A stretch of DNA of 13,740 bases from assembly GCA_015163815.1 (NCBI GenBank), contig JAAOIJ010000033.1, positions 1 through 13,740 of the forward strand, written 5' to 3'. Position numbers and translations under genes: made by a program. The notes beneath the pieces were generated by a model. The model was not told where the DNA came from. It saw only the letters and a list, made by a program, of their open reading frames with translations, and did no database searches. Below, piece by piece: positions 7,559-13,740 of the stretch. Numbering within the stretch: the stretch's first letter is position 1; the number at the start of each line of letters is the position of its first letter. This DNA is from Endozoicomonadaceae bacterium (GTDB lineage: Bacteria > Pseudomonadota > Gammaproteobacteria > Pseudomonadales > Endozoicomonadaceae).

Positions 7559-8752
7559 ATGAATTTATTTCGCTTCATTGGCGCTGTTTTTATTATTTCA
7601 GGGACTGCAATTGGCGGAGGCATGCTAGCGCTGCCTATTGTGGCTATTCAACTTGGTTTCATCCCAACAATCACTTTATTTACACTCGTTTGTGGTATTT
7701 CTTGTATTTCAGCTTTATTGCTCACAAAAATTAATATGATTGCCGGTCCCGGTATGACCTTATTAGAGATGACAACAAAAATTTTGGACAAACCGGGTCA
7801 GATTATAGCCAATAGTTCCTTAGTCTTATTATCTTATGCCTTATTATCGGCTTACTTAACAGGCACAATGTTATTTTTAAAACAATATGAGTCGCTGCAA
7901 ATAATTGAAAATTACTCTATTTTTTTAATTACACTGCTTGTTGTTATCTTATTAGTTGCTGGCATTAAAGTGATTGATCAATTAAATAAAAGCTTGTTTT
8001 TGGTCATGATTGTTTGCTTCTTTTTAGCTGTATCAGGCTTACTACCAGCTGTACACTATACAGATGTTTATCATATATCAGATAATAAAGCGATATTATG
8101 GGTGGCAGTTTTACCCGTACTCTATACTGCTTTTGGATTTCATGGTTCGATTCCCGTCTTAACTAAATATATTGGAAACCATCCGATTGCTATTCGTAAT
8201 ATTATGATTATAGGCAGCTTAATTCCTTTATTATTATATATTATTTGGATTATAGCTTCTATTGGCGTTATCCCTATCGATCAAGCGATGCATTTGAGTC
8301 AAAATCCCTCCTTATCTGTCTTACTTAAATTACTCAATGCCTTATCTAATCAACCGAGTTATTTTATTTTTATATTAAATTTATTTTATGGCCTAGCGAT
8401 CATTACCTCCTTATTAGGTGTAGGTTTAGGTTTATTTGATCATTTAGCGACTGTATTTCAAATCAAATCTCATCACATATTTTCACGTATTAAAATCGCC
8501 ATTTTAGCTGTAACACCCTCTTTTTTAGTTTCTTTTTTTTACCCTAAAGCATTCATAGCGGCTTTAGGGTATGCAGCGATTCCTTTGGCTTTTATTTCAA
8601 TCTTATTACCATTAGCCATGATGCAGCGTTTAAAAAAACAACAGTATCTTTTTCGTTATGAAGGATTATATTGGATTTGCGGCGTCATGATTGTTTTGAT
8701 CGCTTTAGCGCAAGTTGCTGTAACATGGAAGTGGATTCCCAGTGTATCTTAA
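7559..8752 (+). CDS. tyrP: Aromatic amino-acid permease (TyrP-like, HAAAP family), copy 1
   Basis: An inner-membrane proton-coupled permease of the hydroxy/aromatic amino acid family, probably importing tyrosine and/or tryptophan; the exact substrate is inferred from family only. Numbered from ATG 7559 (397 aa; the family is usually about 400), it has about eleven hydrophobic segments. The family signature SGTAIGGGMLALP in the first helix is at 14-26, AFGFHG at 191-196 and LGYAAIPLAF at 336-345. The frame extends five codons to a GTG at 7544. The ATG is preferred because it aligns residue for residue with the start of the tandem paralogue downstream, with Ser14 of the signature at the same position in both. 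No Shine-Dalgarno sequence is visible at either start. The neighbour is a second member of the same family, 54 bp on. Importing aromatic amino acids would suit an auxotroph or host-associated organism. Confidence 0.9.
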   Translation: MNLFRFIGAVFIISGTAIGGGMLALPIVAIQLGFIPTITLFTLVCGISCISALLLTKINMIAGPGMTLLEMTTKILDKPGQIIANSSLVLLSYALLSAYLTGTMLFLKQYESLQIIENYSIFLITLLVVILLVAGIKVIDQLNKSLFLVMIVCFFLAVSGLLPAVHYTDVYHISDNKAILWVAVLPVLYTAFGFHGSIPVLTKYIGNHPIAIRNIMIIGSLIPLLLYIIWIIASIGVIPIDQAMHLSQNPSLSVLLKLLNALSNQPSYFIFILNLFYGLAIITSLLGVGLGLFDHLATVFQIKSHHIFSRIKIAILAVTPSFLVSFFYPKAFIAALGYAAIPLAFISILLPLAMMQRLKKQQYLFRYEGLYWICGVMIVLIALAQVAVTWKWIPSVS

Positions 8753-8757
8753 GTTAA

Positions 8758-8786
8758 GGTGTCAGCATAATGCTGATATTATTTTT
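8758..8786 (+). terminator. Hairpin with T-rich tail between the two permease genes
   Basis: TCAGCA (8762-8767) and TGCTGA (8771-8776) form a 6-bp stem on a TAA loop, extendable outward by G-U and T-A pairs to about 8758/8780. An interrupted T run (TATTATTTTT, 8777-8786) follows. It begins six bases after the stop of the first permease. It may end most transcription there, or act as a partial terminator setting the ratio of the two permeases. The T tract is broken by two A residues, so strength is doubtful. Confidence 0.5.
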
Positions 8787-8806
8787 AATTGATATAAGAA
8801 TATAGC

Positions 8807-10012
8807 ATGGTTTTCTTAAAAATCTTAGGTGGCATTTTGATTGTTTCAGGTACAGCGATTGGCGCCGGTATCTTAGCTTTACCGATTATTGCTGTGAATA
8901 CTGGATTGATTCCTATACTCATCTTATTAATGATCACGTGTTTTTTTATGTGTATAGCAGCAGTTTTACTATTGGAAGTGAATTTAATTGCAGCCCCTGG
9001 ATCTAGTTTTTTAAAGATGACAAAAAATGTGTTAGGCCCAATAGCGCATAGCCTTAGTTTTTTTTCATACCTTTTTCTATTTTATGCCTTATTAGCTGCT
9101 TATATCTCAGGTTCTGTAACCTTTTTATCTGATTTGCAGCAATACTATCAAGCGACTTATTTTTCAACTGGACAATTGACGATATTGATTGTCACGATCA
9201 CGGGTGTTATTTTATTTTCTGGAACAAACATGCTCGATCAGATGAATAAAATGATTTTTATTTTAATGATGAGTTGTTTTATTTTTATTATTATTTCTTT
9301 ACAACCGGCCATGCAAGAAACATATTTGATCCATCAATTAAACAAATCAACTGATGCTACTGTTTGGCTTGCTGTTTTGCCTGTCTTATTGACAGCGTTT
9401 GGCTACCATGGCTGCACAACCCCTTTAATTGGTTATATTGGCGTTCAATATCATAAAACACTTCGATATGTTTTTATCATTGGTGGATTATTGCCTTGCT
9501 TTTTGTATGTTATATGGCTGTTGAGTTCATTGGCTACACTCACACATGAATCTCAAGCTATCTTGATGGAAAAAAATCAGTTATCCACTTTTCTTCAATT
9601 GTTATCTAATGTATCAGATTCTACAATTTTCATGTTTATCTTGCGTCTTTTTTCAGGATTTGCCATTTTAACTTCGTTTTTAGGTATTTCATTAGGATTA
9701 TTTGATAGTATTCATACAATATTTAAAATGAAAGATAGCTTGATTATTTATATTATTACTGCAATTATTACGTTTGTACCCCCATTACTTTTATGCAGGC
9801 TGTATCCCGATTTATTTATTACAGCACTGGGTTATGCTGCCATTCCTTTAGCCTTTATTGCAACGATTACCCCTTTGCTCATGATGCGTTGTTTAAAAAA
9901 ATCAGGTCATATTTTTCATCAAGAATATCGATATTGGGCTGTTGGTTGTTTTGGTTTGATCGTGATTTTGATTCAGCTGGCAGTGACTGTCGGATATTTA
10001 TCGAAAATTTAA
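8807..10012 (+). CDS. tyrP: Aromatic amino-acid permease (TyrP-like, HAAAP family), copy 2
   Basis: A 401-aa inner-membrane permease of the same family as the gene just upstream and alignable to it from end to end, at perhaps 35-45% identity by eye. The first-helix signature SGTAIGAGILALP is at 14-26, AFGYHG at 197-202, and LGYAAIPLAF, identical to copy 1, at 341-350. There are about eleven hydrophobic segments. The aromatic residue in the AFGxHG motif is Tyr here and Phe in copy 1, and copy 2 has Gly-Cys-Thr-Thr where copy 1 has Gly-Ser-Ile-Pro, so the substrates may differ. The ATG at 8807 has only a weak AGAA ribosome site (8796-8799). The gap upstream holds a terminator-like hairpin, leaving little room for a separate promoter. 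Even the motif-coding stretches differ at many synonymous sites, so the duplication is old. Its stop lies 3 bp from the converging prmC stop. Confidence 0.9.
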   Translation: MVFLKILGGILIVSGTAIGAGILALPIIAVNTGLIPILILLMITCFFMCIAAVLLLEVNLIAAPGSSFLKMTKNVLGPIAHSLSFFSYLFLFYALLAAYISGSVTFLSDLQQYYQATYFSTGQLTILIVTITGVILFSGTNMLDQMNKMIFILMMSCFIFIIISLQPAMQETYLIHQLNKSTDATVWLAVLPVLLTAFGYHGCTTPLIGYIGVQYHKTLRYVFIIGGLLPCFLYVIWLLSSLATLTHESQAILMEKNQLSTFLQLLSNVSDSTIFMFILRLFSGFAILTSFLGISLGLFDSIHTIFKMKDSLIIYIITAIITFVPPLLLCRLYPDLFITALGYAAIPLAFIATITPLLMMRCLKKSGHIFHQEYRYWAVGCFGLIVILIQLAVTVGYLSKI

Positions 10013-10017
10013 ATTTT
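10004..10017. repeat. Perfect 14-bp AT palindrome at the tyrP/prmC convergence
   Basis: AAAATTTAAATTTT at 10004-10017 is its own reverse complement. It contains the TAA of copy 2 (10010-10012) and overlaps two bases of the converging prmC stop (10016-10018). With only 3 bp between the genes there is no room for an ordinary terminator. The palindrome has no GC pair and is unlikely to terminate transcription well on its own. Confidence 0.6.
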
Positions 10018-10846
10018 ATTGAACCCAAAAACCTTGTGTTGTTCGATCTAAATGTTGCAAGTCTAGCGAAGTGGTAATGGCTGTAAATCCAAATTGTTTG
10101 AGCTTAGTGCGGACATTGAAGCCTTGCTCTGAGCCATGCTCCAACATTAAATAACCTCCTTGCTTTAAATAATTCGGTGCTTCTTCAATAATCGAATAAA
10201 GCGCTTCATACCCTGTCGGTCCTGACACCAAAGCTTCATAGGGCTCAAAAGTTAAATCGCTATTGATTAAATGAGGGTCTTGTGTGGATAAATACGGTGG
10301 ATTACTAATAATAATATCAAATAGATAGCCTGATAAATGATGAAACCAATCGCTTTGCTTCCATTGAATTGAATGACAGGCATGACGTTGAGCATTCTGT
10401 TTAGCGATCGCTAAGCTATTATTGTTAATATCTGAGCCAATGATTTGCCATGATGGACGTTCAGTCGCTAAAGCAATGGCAATAGCGCCACTTCCAGTGC
10501 CTAAATCTAACATGATTTTAGGGGTATCAGGCCATGTTTCTATGGCTTGTTCGATTAATAATTCAGTTTCAGGGCGTGGAATCAAAACATTTTGATCGAC
10601 TTTGAGACGCTGTGACCAAAAGAATCGTTCATTTAGCAAATAGGCTATTGGCTCACCGTGTACTCGTTTGTCGAGCAAATGATTCGCCTTGTCTTGTTGT
10701 GAGACACTCAGTGATTTTTCAGGCCAAGTCAAGAGTGTTTCAGAGGAACAGTTTAGTGTATAGGCTAATAGCAGTCGTGCTTCTAATTCTGCAGTATGCG
10801 ATGTTAATTGTTTTTTAGCTTGAAAAAGCCATTCTAAAACAGTCAT
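10016..10846 (-). CDS. prmC: Peptide chain release factor N5-glutamine methyltransferase PrmC
   Basis: PrmC (formerly HemK) transfers a methyl group from S-adenosylmethionine to the glutamine of the GGQ motif of RF1 and RF2, raising termination efficiency. This 276-aa protein has the family's usual length. A helical N-terminal substrate-binding domain (about 1-75) is followed by RPETE at 91-95, the SAM-binding motif [10 protein letters not shown] at 114-123, the acidic SDIN at 138-141 and the catalytic NPPY at 182-185, which binds the target glutamine. Its ATG shares four bases (ATGA) with the prfA stop, implying translational coupling to its own substrate gene. It is the last gene of the leftward operon. 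Confidence 0.97.
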   Translation of the reverse strand: MTVLEWLFQAKKQLTSHTAELEARLLLAYTLNCSSETLLTWPEKSLSVSQQDKANHLLDKRVHGEPIAYLLNERFFWSQRLKVDQNVLIPRPETELLIEQAIETWPDTPKIMLDLGTGSGAIAIALATERPSWQIIGSDINNNSLAIAKQNAQRHACHSIQWKQSDWFHHLSGYLFDIIISNPPYLSTQDPHLINSDLTFEPYEALVSGPTGYEALYSIIEEAPNYLKQGGYLMLEHGSEQGFNVRTKLKQFGFTAITTSLDLQHLDRTTQGFWVQ

Positions 10847-11928
10847 TCGGATTGCATATTCGCGAGTAATTCTGTTTGATATTCTTGTCGTAACGGTTGA
10901 ATCAACGTATCAAGATCACCACTCAAAATATCATTTAATTGATATAACGTTAATTGAATTCGGTGATCAGTAATGCGACTTTGAGGATAATTATAAGTCC
11001 GAATGCGCTCAGATCGATCACCACTACCGACTAAGCTTTTTCGTTGGCTAGCCATAGATTGTTGTTGACTATCAGTTTGTGCTTGTTTTAAACGTGCTGA
11101 TAATAAAGCCAAAGCTTTCGCTTTATTTTTATGTTGAGATCGTTCATCTTGACATTCGACAACGACACCTGTTGGTAAATGAGTAATACGGACAGCAGAG
11201 TCTGTTGTATTCACATGTTGCCCTCCGGCTCCTGAAGAGCGATAAGTATCAATTCTTAAATCGTCTTTTTGAATATTAATTTCAGTTTGCTCATCTGGCT
11301 CAGGTAAAATAGCAACCGTACACGCAGATGTATGAATACGTCCTTGAGACTCAGTGGCAGGCACGCGTTGCACGCGATGTGCGCCAGATTCAAATTTCAA
11401 ATGCGCATAAACAGCTTGACCAGATATGCGAGCGATCAGTTCTTTGTAGCCTCCCATATCTGCAAGACTTGCATGAATGAGTTCAATCTTCCATTTTTTT
11501 GTTTCAGCATACCGAGAATACATTCGAAATAAATCGTGAACAAATAAAGCCGCTTCTTCTCCACCTGTTCCAGCTCTAATTTCTAAGAATACATTATGTT
11601 TATCATCAGGATCTTTAGGGAGTAATAATTGATATAAACAAGCTTCTAGTCGGGTGACTTCTGGCTGTATTTCTTTGATCGTCTCTTCAGCTAATTCGCG
11701 TAATGCAAGATCAGATTCTTTTAGCCAGGATTGTGCTTCTTGTTGATCTTGTTGTATACGTTGATAGGCTTGATAACATAAAGCCAAATCTTCTAATTCA
11801 GCATACTCTTTTGCGTATAGCTTAAATTGTTCTTGATTTTCAATCACCGATGCATCGCTCATGAGATAACTTAATTCTGAGTAGCGCTCGCAAAGTGTTT
11901 CTAATCGATTAATGATAGATTTGTTCAT
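10843..11928 (-). CDS. prfA: Peptide chain release factor 1
   Basis: RF1 recognises UAA and UAG stop codons on the ribosome and triggers release of the finished chain. The 361-aa protein is full length. The codon-recognition tripeptide of RF1 type, PAT, is at 190-192 within [12 protein letters not shown], and the catalytic GGQ is at 235-237 within [10 protein letters not shown]. The Gln237 side chain is the target of the PrmC encoded next. The PxT tripeptide, rather than the SPF of RF2, and the absence of a programmed frameshift site identify RF1. The start codon lies inside the end of hemA (20-bp overlap) without its own Shine-Dalgarno sequence, so translation probably depends on ribosomes finishing hemA. 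Confidence 0.98.
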   Translation of the reverse strand: MNKSIINRLETLCERYSELSYLMSDASVIENQEQFKLYAKEYAELEDLALCYQAYQRIQQDQQEAQSWLKESDLALRELAEETIKEIQPEVTRLEACLYQLLLPKDPDDKHNVFLEIRAGTGGEEAALFVHDLFRMYSRYAETKKWKIELIHASLADMGGYKELIARISGQAVYAHLKFESGAHRVQRVPATESQGRIHTSACTVAILPEPDEQTEINIQKDDLRIDTYRSSGAGGQHVNTTDSAVRITHLPTGVVVECQDERSQHKNKAKALALLSARLKQAQTDSQQQSMASQRKSLVGSGDRSERIRTYNYPQSRITDHRIQLTLYQLNDILSGDLDTLIQPLRQEYQTELLANMQSE

Positions 11929-13198
11929 GTTTTTGTGTTAATTCATCTGTGTTATTATCTACCAATTCTTTAGCCCAAGCAATTCTTTTTAGATCACCTT
12001 CACTAGAAGCTTTTCGAAGTGCGATGCAAGGTTGGTGGATTAATTTGTTGGTTAAGTTATGCGCTAATTGTTCTAATATTTCATCCACCGGCTTACCCGA
12101 TTTCAGGAGTTGATATGATTTTTTTAAGACAGATTCTTTCAACTGCATGGCTTGTTTTCTATAAGCTGCCACTGTATTATTAATAGCTTGTTCTCGTAAT
12201 TTTGAAATAAATTCATGTGTATTTTCTTCGATAATCACTTCAGCCAGCTTAGCAGCTTGCTTTCGAATATTTAAATTATCAAGCACTAAAGTACTCAGGT
12301 CATCAAGCGTATAGAGCGTGACATTTGGCATTGTTGCAATTTCAGGTTCAACGTCACGTGGAACAGCAAGATCAATCAATATGATGGGTTTATGATCACG
12401 TTGTTCCATTGTTTTTTCGATCATCCCTTTACCTAAAATCGGTAACTGACTTGCAGTAGACGTCATAATAATATCTGCTTTATTCAGATACCAAGGCATA
12501 TCTCGTAATAGAATTGCTGTTGTATTTTTTGCGCCTTGCGTTAAAGATAAAGCTTTTTCTTGCGTGCGATTTGCTACAATAATGTGTTTCATTTGATAGC
12601 TTTGTAAATGTCGATAGACTAGCTCAATGGTATTCCCCGCACCAATTAATAAAAAAGTTTTATTTTTTAAAGTTTGGCACTTTACATGCGCTAATTGAAT
12701 AGCAGCATAAGCAATAGAGACCGTATTTTGACCAATGGCTGTTTTGGTTCTTATTTTTTTTGCAACATTAAAAGCATATTGAAATAATAAATCAAGTGGT
12801 CCAAAAAGACAGTTTGCAGAACGGCTAATCGCATAGGCTGATTTAATTTGGCCTAGAATCTGAGGTTCTCCTAATATTAAAGAGTCTAGACCAGCTGCAA
12901 CGCGCATCGCATGCGTAATAGCTTCCGTTTGTGTGTATGAATAGAAACAGTGCGAAAGCGGTTGAGCTTTTAAGTTATGGTACGCAATTAACCATTTTCG
13001 CACTTGATTCGGTGTAACGCGCCCTGTAAGATAAATTTCTGTTCTATTACAAGTTGTTAAGATTAAACACTCTTGGGCCCCGGTATGACTTTTTAAATGC
13101 TTTAGAGCAGTTTTTAATATGTCTGATGAGAAAACAAGTTGCTCTCGTATTGCAACCGAGGCAGTTTGGTGATTAATACCTATAATCAAAAAATCCAT
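11909..13198 (-). CDS. hemA: Glutamyl-tRNA reductase
   Basis: HemA reduces glutamyl-tRNA(Glu) to glutamate-1-semialdehyde with NADPH, the first committed step of the C5 route to 5-aminolevulinate and haem. At 429 aa it is of normal length. The catalytic domain has GINHQTA at 7-13 and the nucleophile Cys50 in TTCNRTE at 48-54. The segment [14 protein letters not shown] at 106-119 follows. The NADPH-binding domain has GAGNTIEL at 186-193, where E. coli has GAGETIEL, then ANRT at 209-212 and [10 protein letters not shown] at 276-285. The C-terminal dimerisation helix runs from about 310. The start ATG at 13198 has only a weak GAG ribosome site. It heads the leftward operon hemA-prfA-prmC and has a candidate promoter about 60 bp upstream. 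Confidence 0.97.
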   Translation of the reverse strand: MDFLIIGINHQTASVAIREQLVFSSDILKTALKHLKSHTGAQECLILTTCNRTEIYLTGRVTPNQVRKWLIAYHNLKAQPLSHCFYSYTQTEAITHAMRVAAGLDSLILGEPQILGQIKSAYAISRSANCLFGPLDLLFQYAFNVAKKIRTKTAIGQNTVSIAYAAIQLAHVKCQTLKNKTFLLIGAGNTIELVYRHLQSYQMKHIIVANRTQEKALSLTQGAKNTTAILLRDMPWYLNKADIIMTSTASQLPILGKGMIEKTMEQRDHKPIILIDLAVPRDVEPEIATMPNVTLYTLDDLSTLVLDNLNIRKQAAKLAEVIIEENTHEFISKLREQAINNTVAAYRKQAMQLKESVLKKSYQLLKSGKPVDEILEQLAHNLTNKLIHQPCIALRKASSEGDLKRIAWAKELVDNNTDELTQKHEQIYH

Positions 13199-13230
13199 AA
13201 AAGCTCGTTGAACTGAATTTGAATGAACAA

Positions 13231-13261
13231 AATGCTTTAAAAAACGCTTTAAATGCTTAAA
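13231..13261. repeat. Three near-identical short direct repeats in the hemA leader/promoter
   Basis: On the plus strand AATGCTTTAAA (13231-13241), AACGCTTTAAA (13243-13253) and AATGCTTAAA (13252-13261) follow one another, with conserved GC steps at 13234, 13246 and 13255. The third copy overlaps the proposed -10 of hemA, and the others lie across the presumed transcription start. They could be operator half-sites or simple slippage products of AT-rich DNA. Confidence 0.5.
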
Positions 13262-13284
13262 TCGAATTGTTAATAGCTTGTAAA
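13256..13284 (-). promoter_or_regulatory. Candidate sigma70 promoter for hemA-prfA-prmC
   Basis: Read leftwards, TTTACA (5 of 6 matches to the -35 consensus) lies at 13284-13279 and TTTAAG (4 of 6 to the -10) at 13261-13256, separated by exactly 17 bp. Transcription would begin near 13249, about 50 nt before the hemA ATG. The -10 coincides with the last of the three short repeats. Confidence 0.4.
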
Positions 13285-13522
13285 ATAATGTGTGTCTTCT
13301 TGAAGAAAATGCATTAAAAAATCTGATAATACACCATTCTAAATGATTTTATAACAATTGAATATGTCTTTTTCTTGCTTTATGATGCCCTCTCTAATGA
13401 CTTTAAGTGAAATATTTTGTTTGATGACATAGCCTTCCAAGCAATGTCAATATGATATTACTCTTAACTAATTGTTTATCAATATAATTTACAATAAATA
13501 AAGCAAGCATTATAAAAGAGAC

Positions 13523-13663
13523 TGAGACCTTTGCAATAAGACAACAAAGACTCCTGATATGATCTTTTTTATTAAAATAGTTTAAAAAATGAAGTAATTT
13601 ATGTGTTGTTTGAATAAAAAAATACATAAATTATTCATTGAACTGCTTATTACAAAGGTCTCA
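13523..13663. mobile_element. MITE-like non-autonomous element with terminal inverted repeats
   Basis: CTGAGACCTTTGCAATAAG at 13522-13540 recurs inverted at 13646-13664 with one change (18 of 19 identical). If the ends are taken as TGAGACC and GGTCTCA, the element is 141 bp and is flanked by GAC on both sides (13520-13522 and 13664-13666), a possible 3-bp target duplication. The interior is very AT-rich, is not self-complementary beyond the ends, and has no transposase. Ends of the GAGACCTTTGC type remind me of IS5-related insertion sequences, but that is from memory and unverified. It is most likely a MITE or an internally deleted insertion sequence mobilised in trans. Confidence 0.6.
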
Positions 13664-13696
13664 GACTGTATTGTAAAATCAAATCACACTGAGATC

Positions 13697-13727
13697 TTGA
13701 CATGATGATATCAATTTGCCTTATATT
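13697..13727 (+). promoter_or_regulatory. Possible outward promoter at the window edge
   Basis: A perfect TTGACA at 13697-13702 is followed after 19 bp by TATATT (5 of 6) at 13722-13727; the spacer is longer than ideal. A second TTGACA begins at 13726. It would drive a rightward gene beyond the window. Confidence 0.25.
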
Positions 13728-13740
13728 GACAAGCTGAGTA

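Larger units (their letters stand above)
13199..13740. other. 542-bp region without a convincing gene
   Basis: Right of hemA nothing codes convincingly. It contains the candidate hemA promoter and its repeats, an AT-rich stretch of about 230 bp (13290-13519) in which I see no feature, the MITE-like element, and a possible outward promoter near the edge. A 74-codon frame on the minus strand (13627 to 13403) runs out of the element into the spacer. It has no ribosome site and no recognisable motif. In many gammaproteobacteria lolB lies divergent from hemA, and it could begin beyond the window. Confidence 0.6.

Noticed and set aside
9793..10077. 94-codon plus-strand frame overlapping the end of tyrP copy 2 and the prmC terminus
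   Set aside because: It is an out-of-frame shadow of two well-supported genes, with no start signal.
10612..11532. Plus-strand frames of 66-68 codons inside prmC and prfA
   Set aside because: They are antisense shadows of conserved genes.
13403..13627. 74-codon minus-strand frame beginning inside the MITE-like element
   Set aside because: No ribosome site, no recognisable motif, and composition that only reflects AT-rich DNA. It reads through one inverted repeat into the spacer. It might be a trace of a transposase end, but I cannot support that.
13522..13664. The inverted repeats as one long terminator hairpin
   Set aside because: The arms are 105 nt apart with no pairing between, and no T run follows either arm in the manner of an intrinsic terminator; a mobile-element explanation fits better.
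1..13740. tRNA, rRNA, CRISPR arrays, phage, toxin-antitoxin or defence genes
   Set aside because: I saw no cloverleaf, no regularly spaced repeats, and no protein of those families; all long frames are housekeeping or transport genes.

Overview
The window reads as ordinary chromosomal DNA of an AT-rich gammaproteobacterium. Hda and the DUF2066 protein are essentially gammaproteobacterial, and the order hemA-prfA-prmC is the classical gammaproteobacterial arrangement. The low GC, sparse Shine-Dalgarno sequences and two tandem aromatic amino-acid permeases would suit a host-associated member of the Legionellales/Coxiella/Rickettsiella kind. That placement is inference, not something the sequence proves.

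Layout. At the left, priA (replication restart helicase) runs leftwards, and a small AT hairpin follows its stop. Divergent from it is a rightward block: DUF2066 exported protein, perM-like AI-2E membrane protein, and hda. Hda regulates initiation by helping inactivate DnaA-ATP at the sliding clamp. The same three-gene neighbourhood occurs in other gammaproteobacteria, where purM/purN often lie upstream; those are absent here. nadE (glutamine-dependent NAD synthetase) converges on hda with an 11-bp gap. A 260-bp spacer holding a possible leader peptide then leads into two tandem, anciently duplicated HAAAP permeases (TyrP-like), separated by a hairpin with a T-rich tail. These converge, with only 3 bp between stops, on the leftward operon hemA-prfA-prmC.

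The leftward operon pairs the first committed step of haem synthesis (glutamyl-tRNA reductase) with release factor 1 and the methyltransferase that modifies the RF1 GGQ glutamine. Its genes overlap by 20 and 4 bp, so they are very likely co-transcribed and translationally coupled. A plausible promoter lies upstream of hemA, overlapped by three 10-11 bp near-repeats.

The right-hand 540 bp have no convincing gene. They contain a MITE-like element of about 141 bp, with 18-19 bp terminal inverted repeats and a possible 3-bp target duplication, and a possible outward promoter at the edge.

I found no clear new defence or biosynthetic system. The most interesting items are the MITE-like element, the repeat array at the hemA promoter, and the regulatory architecture around the permease pair.
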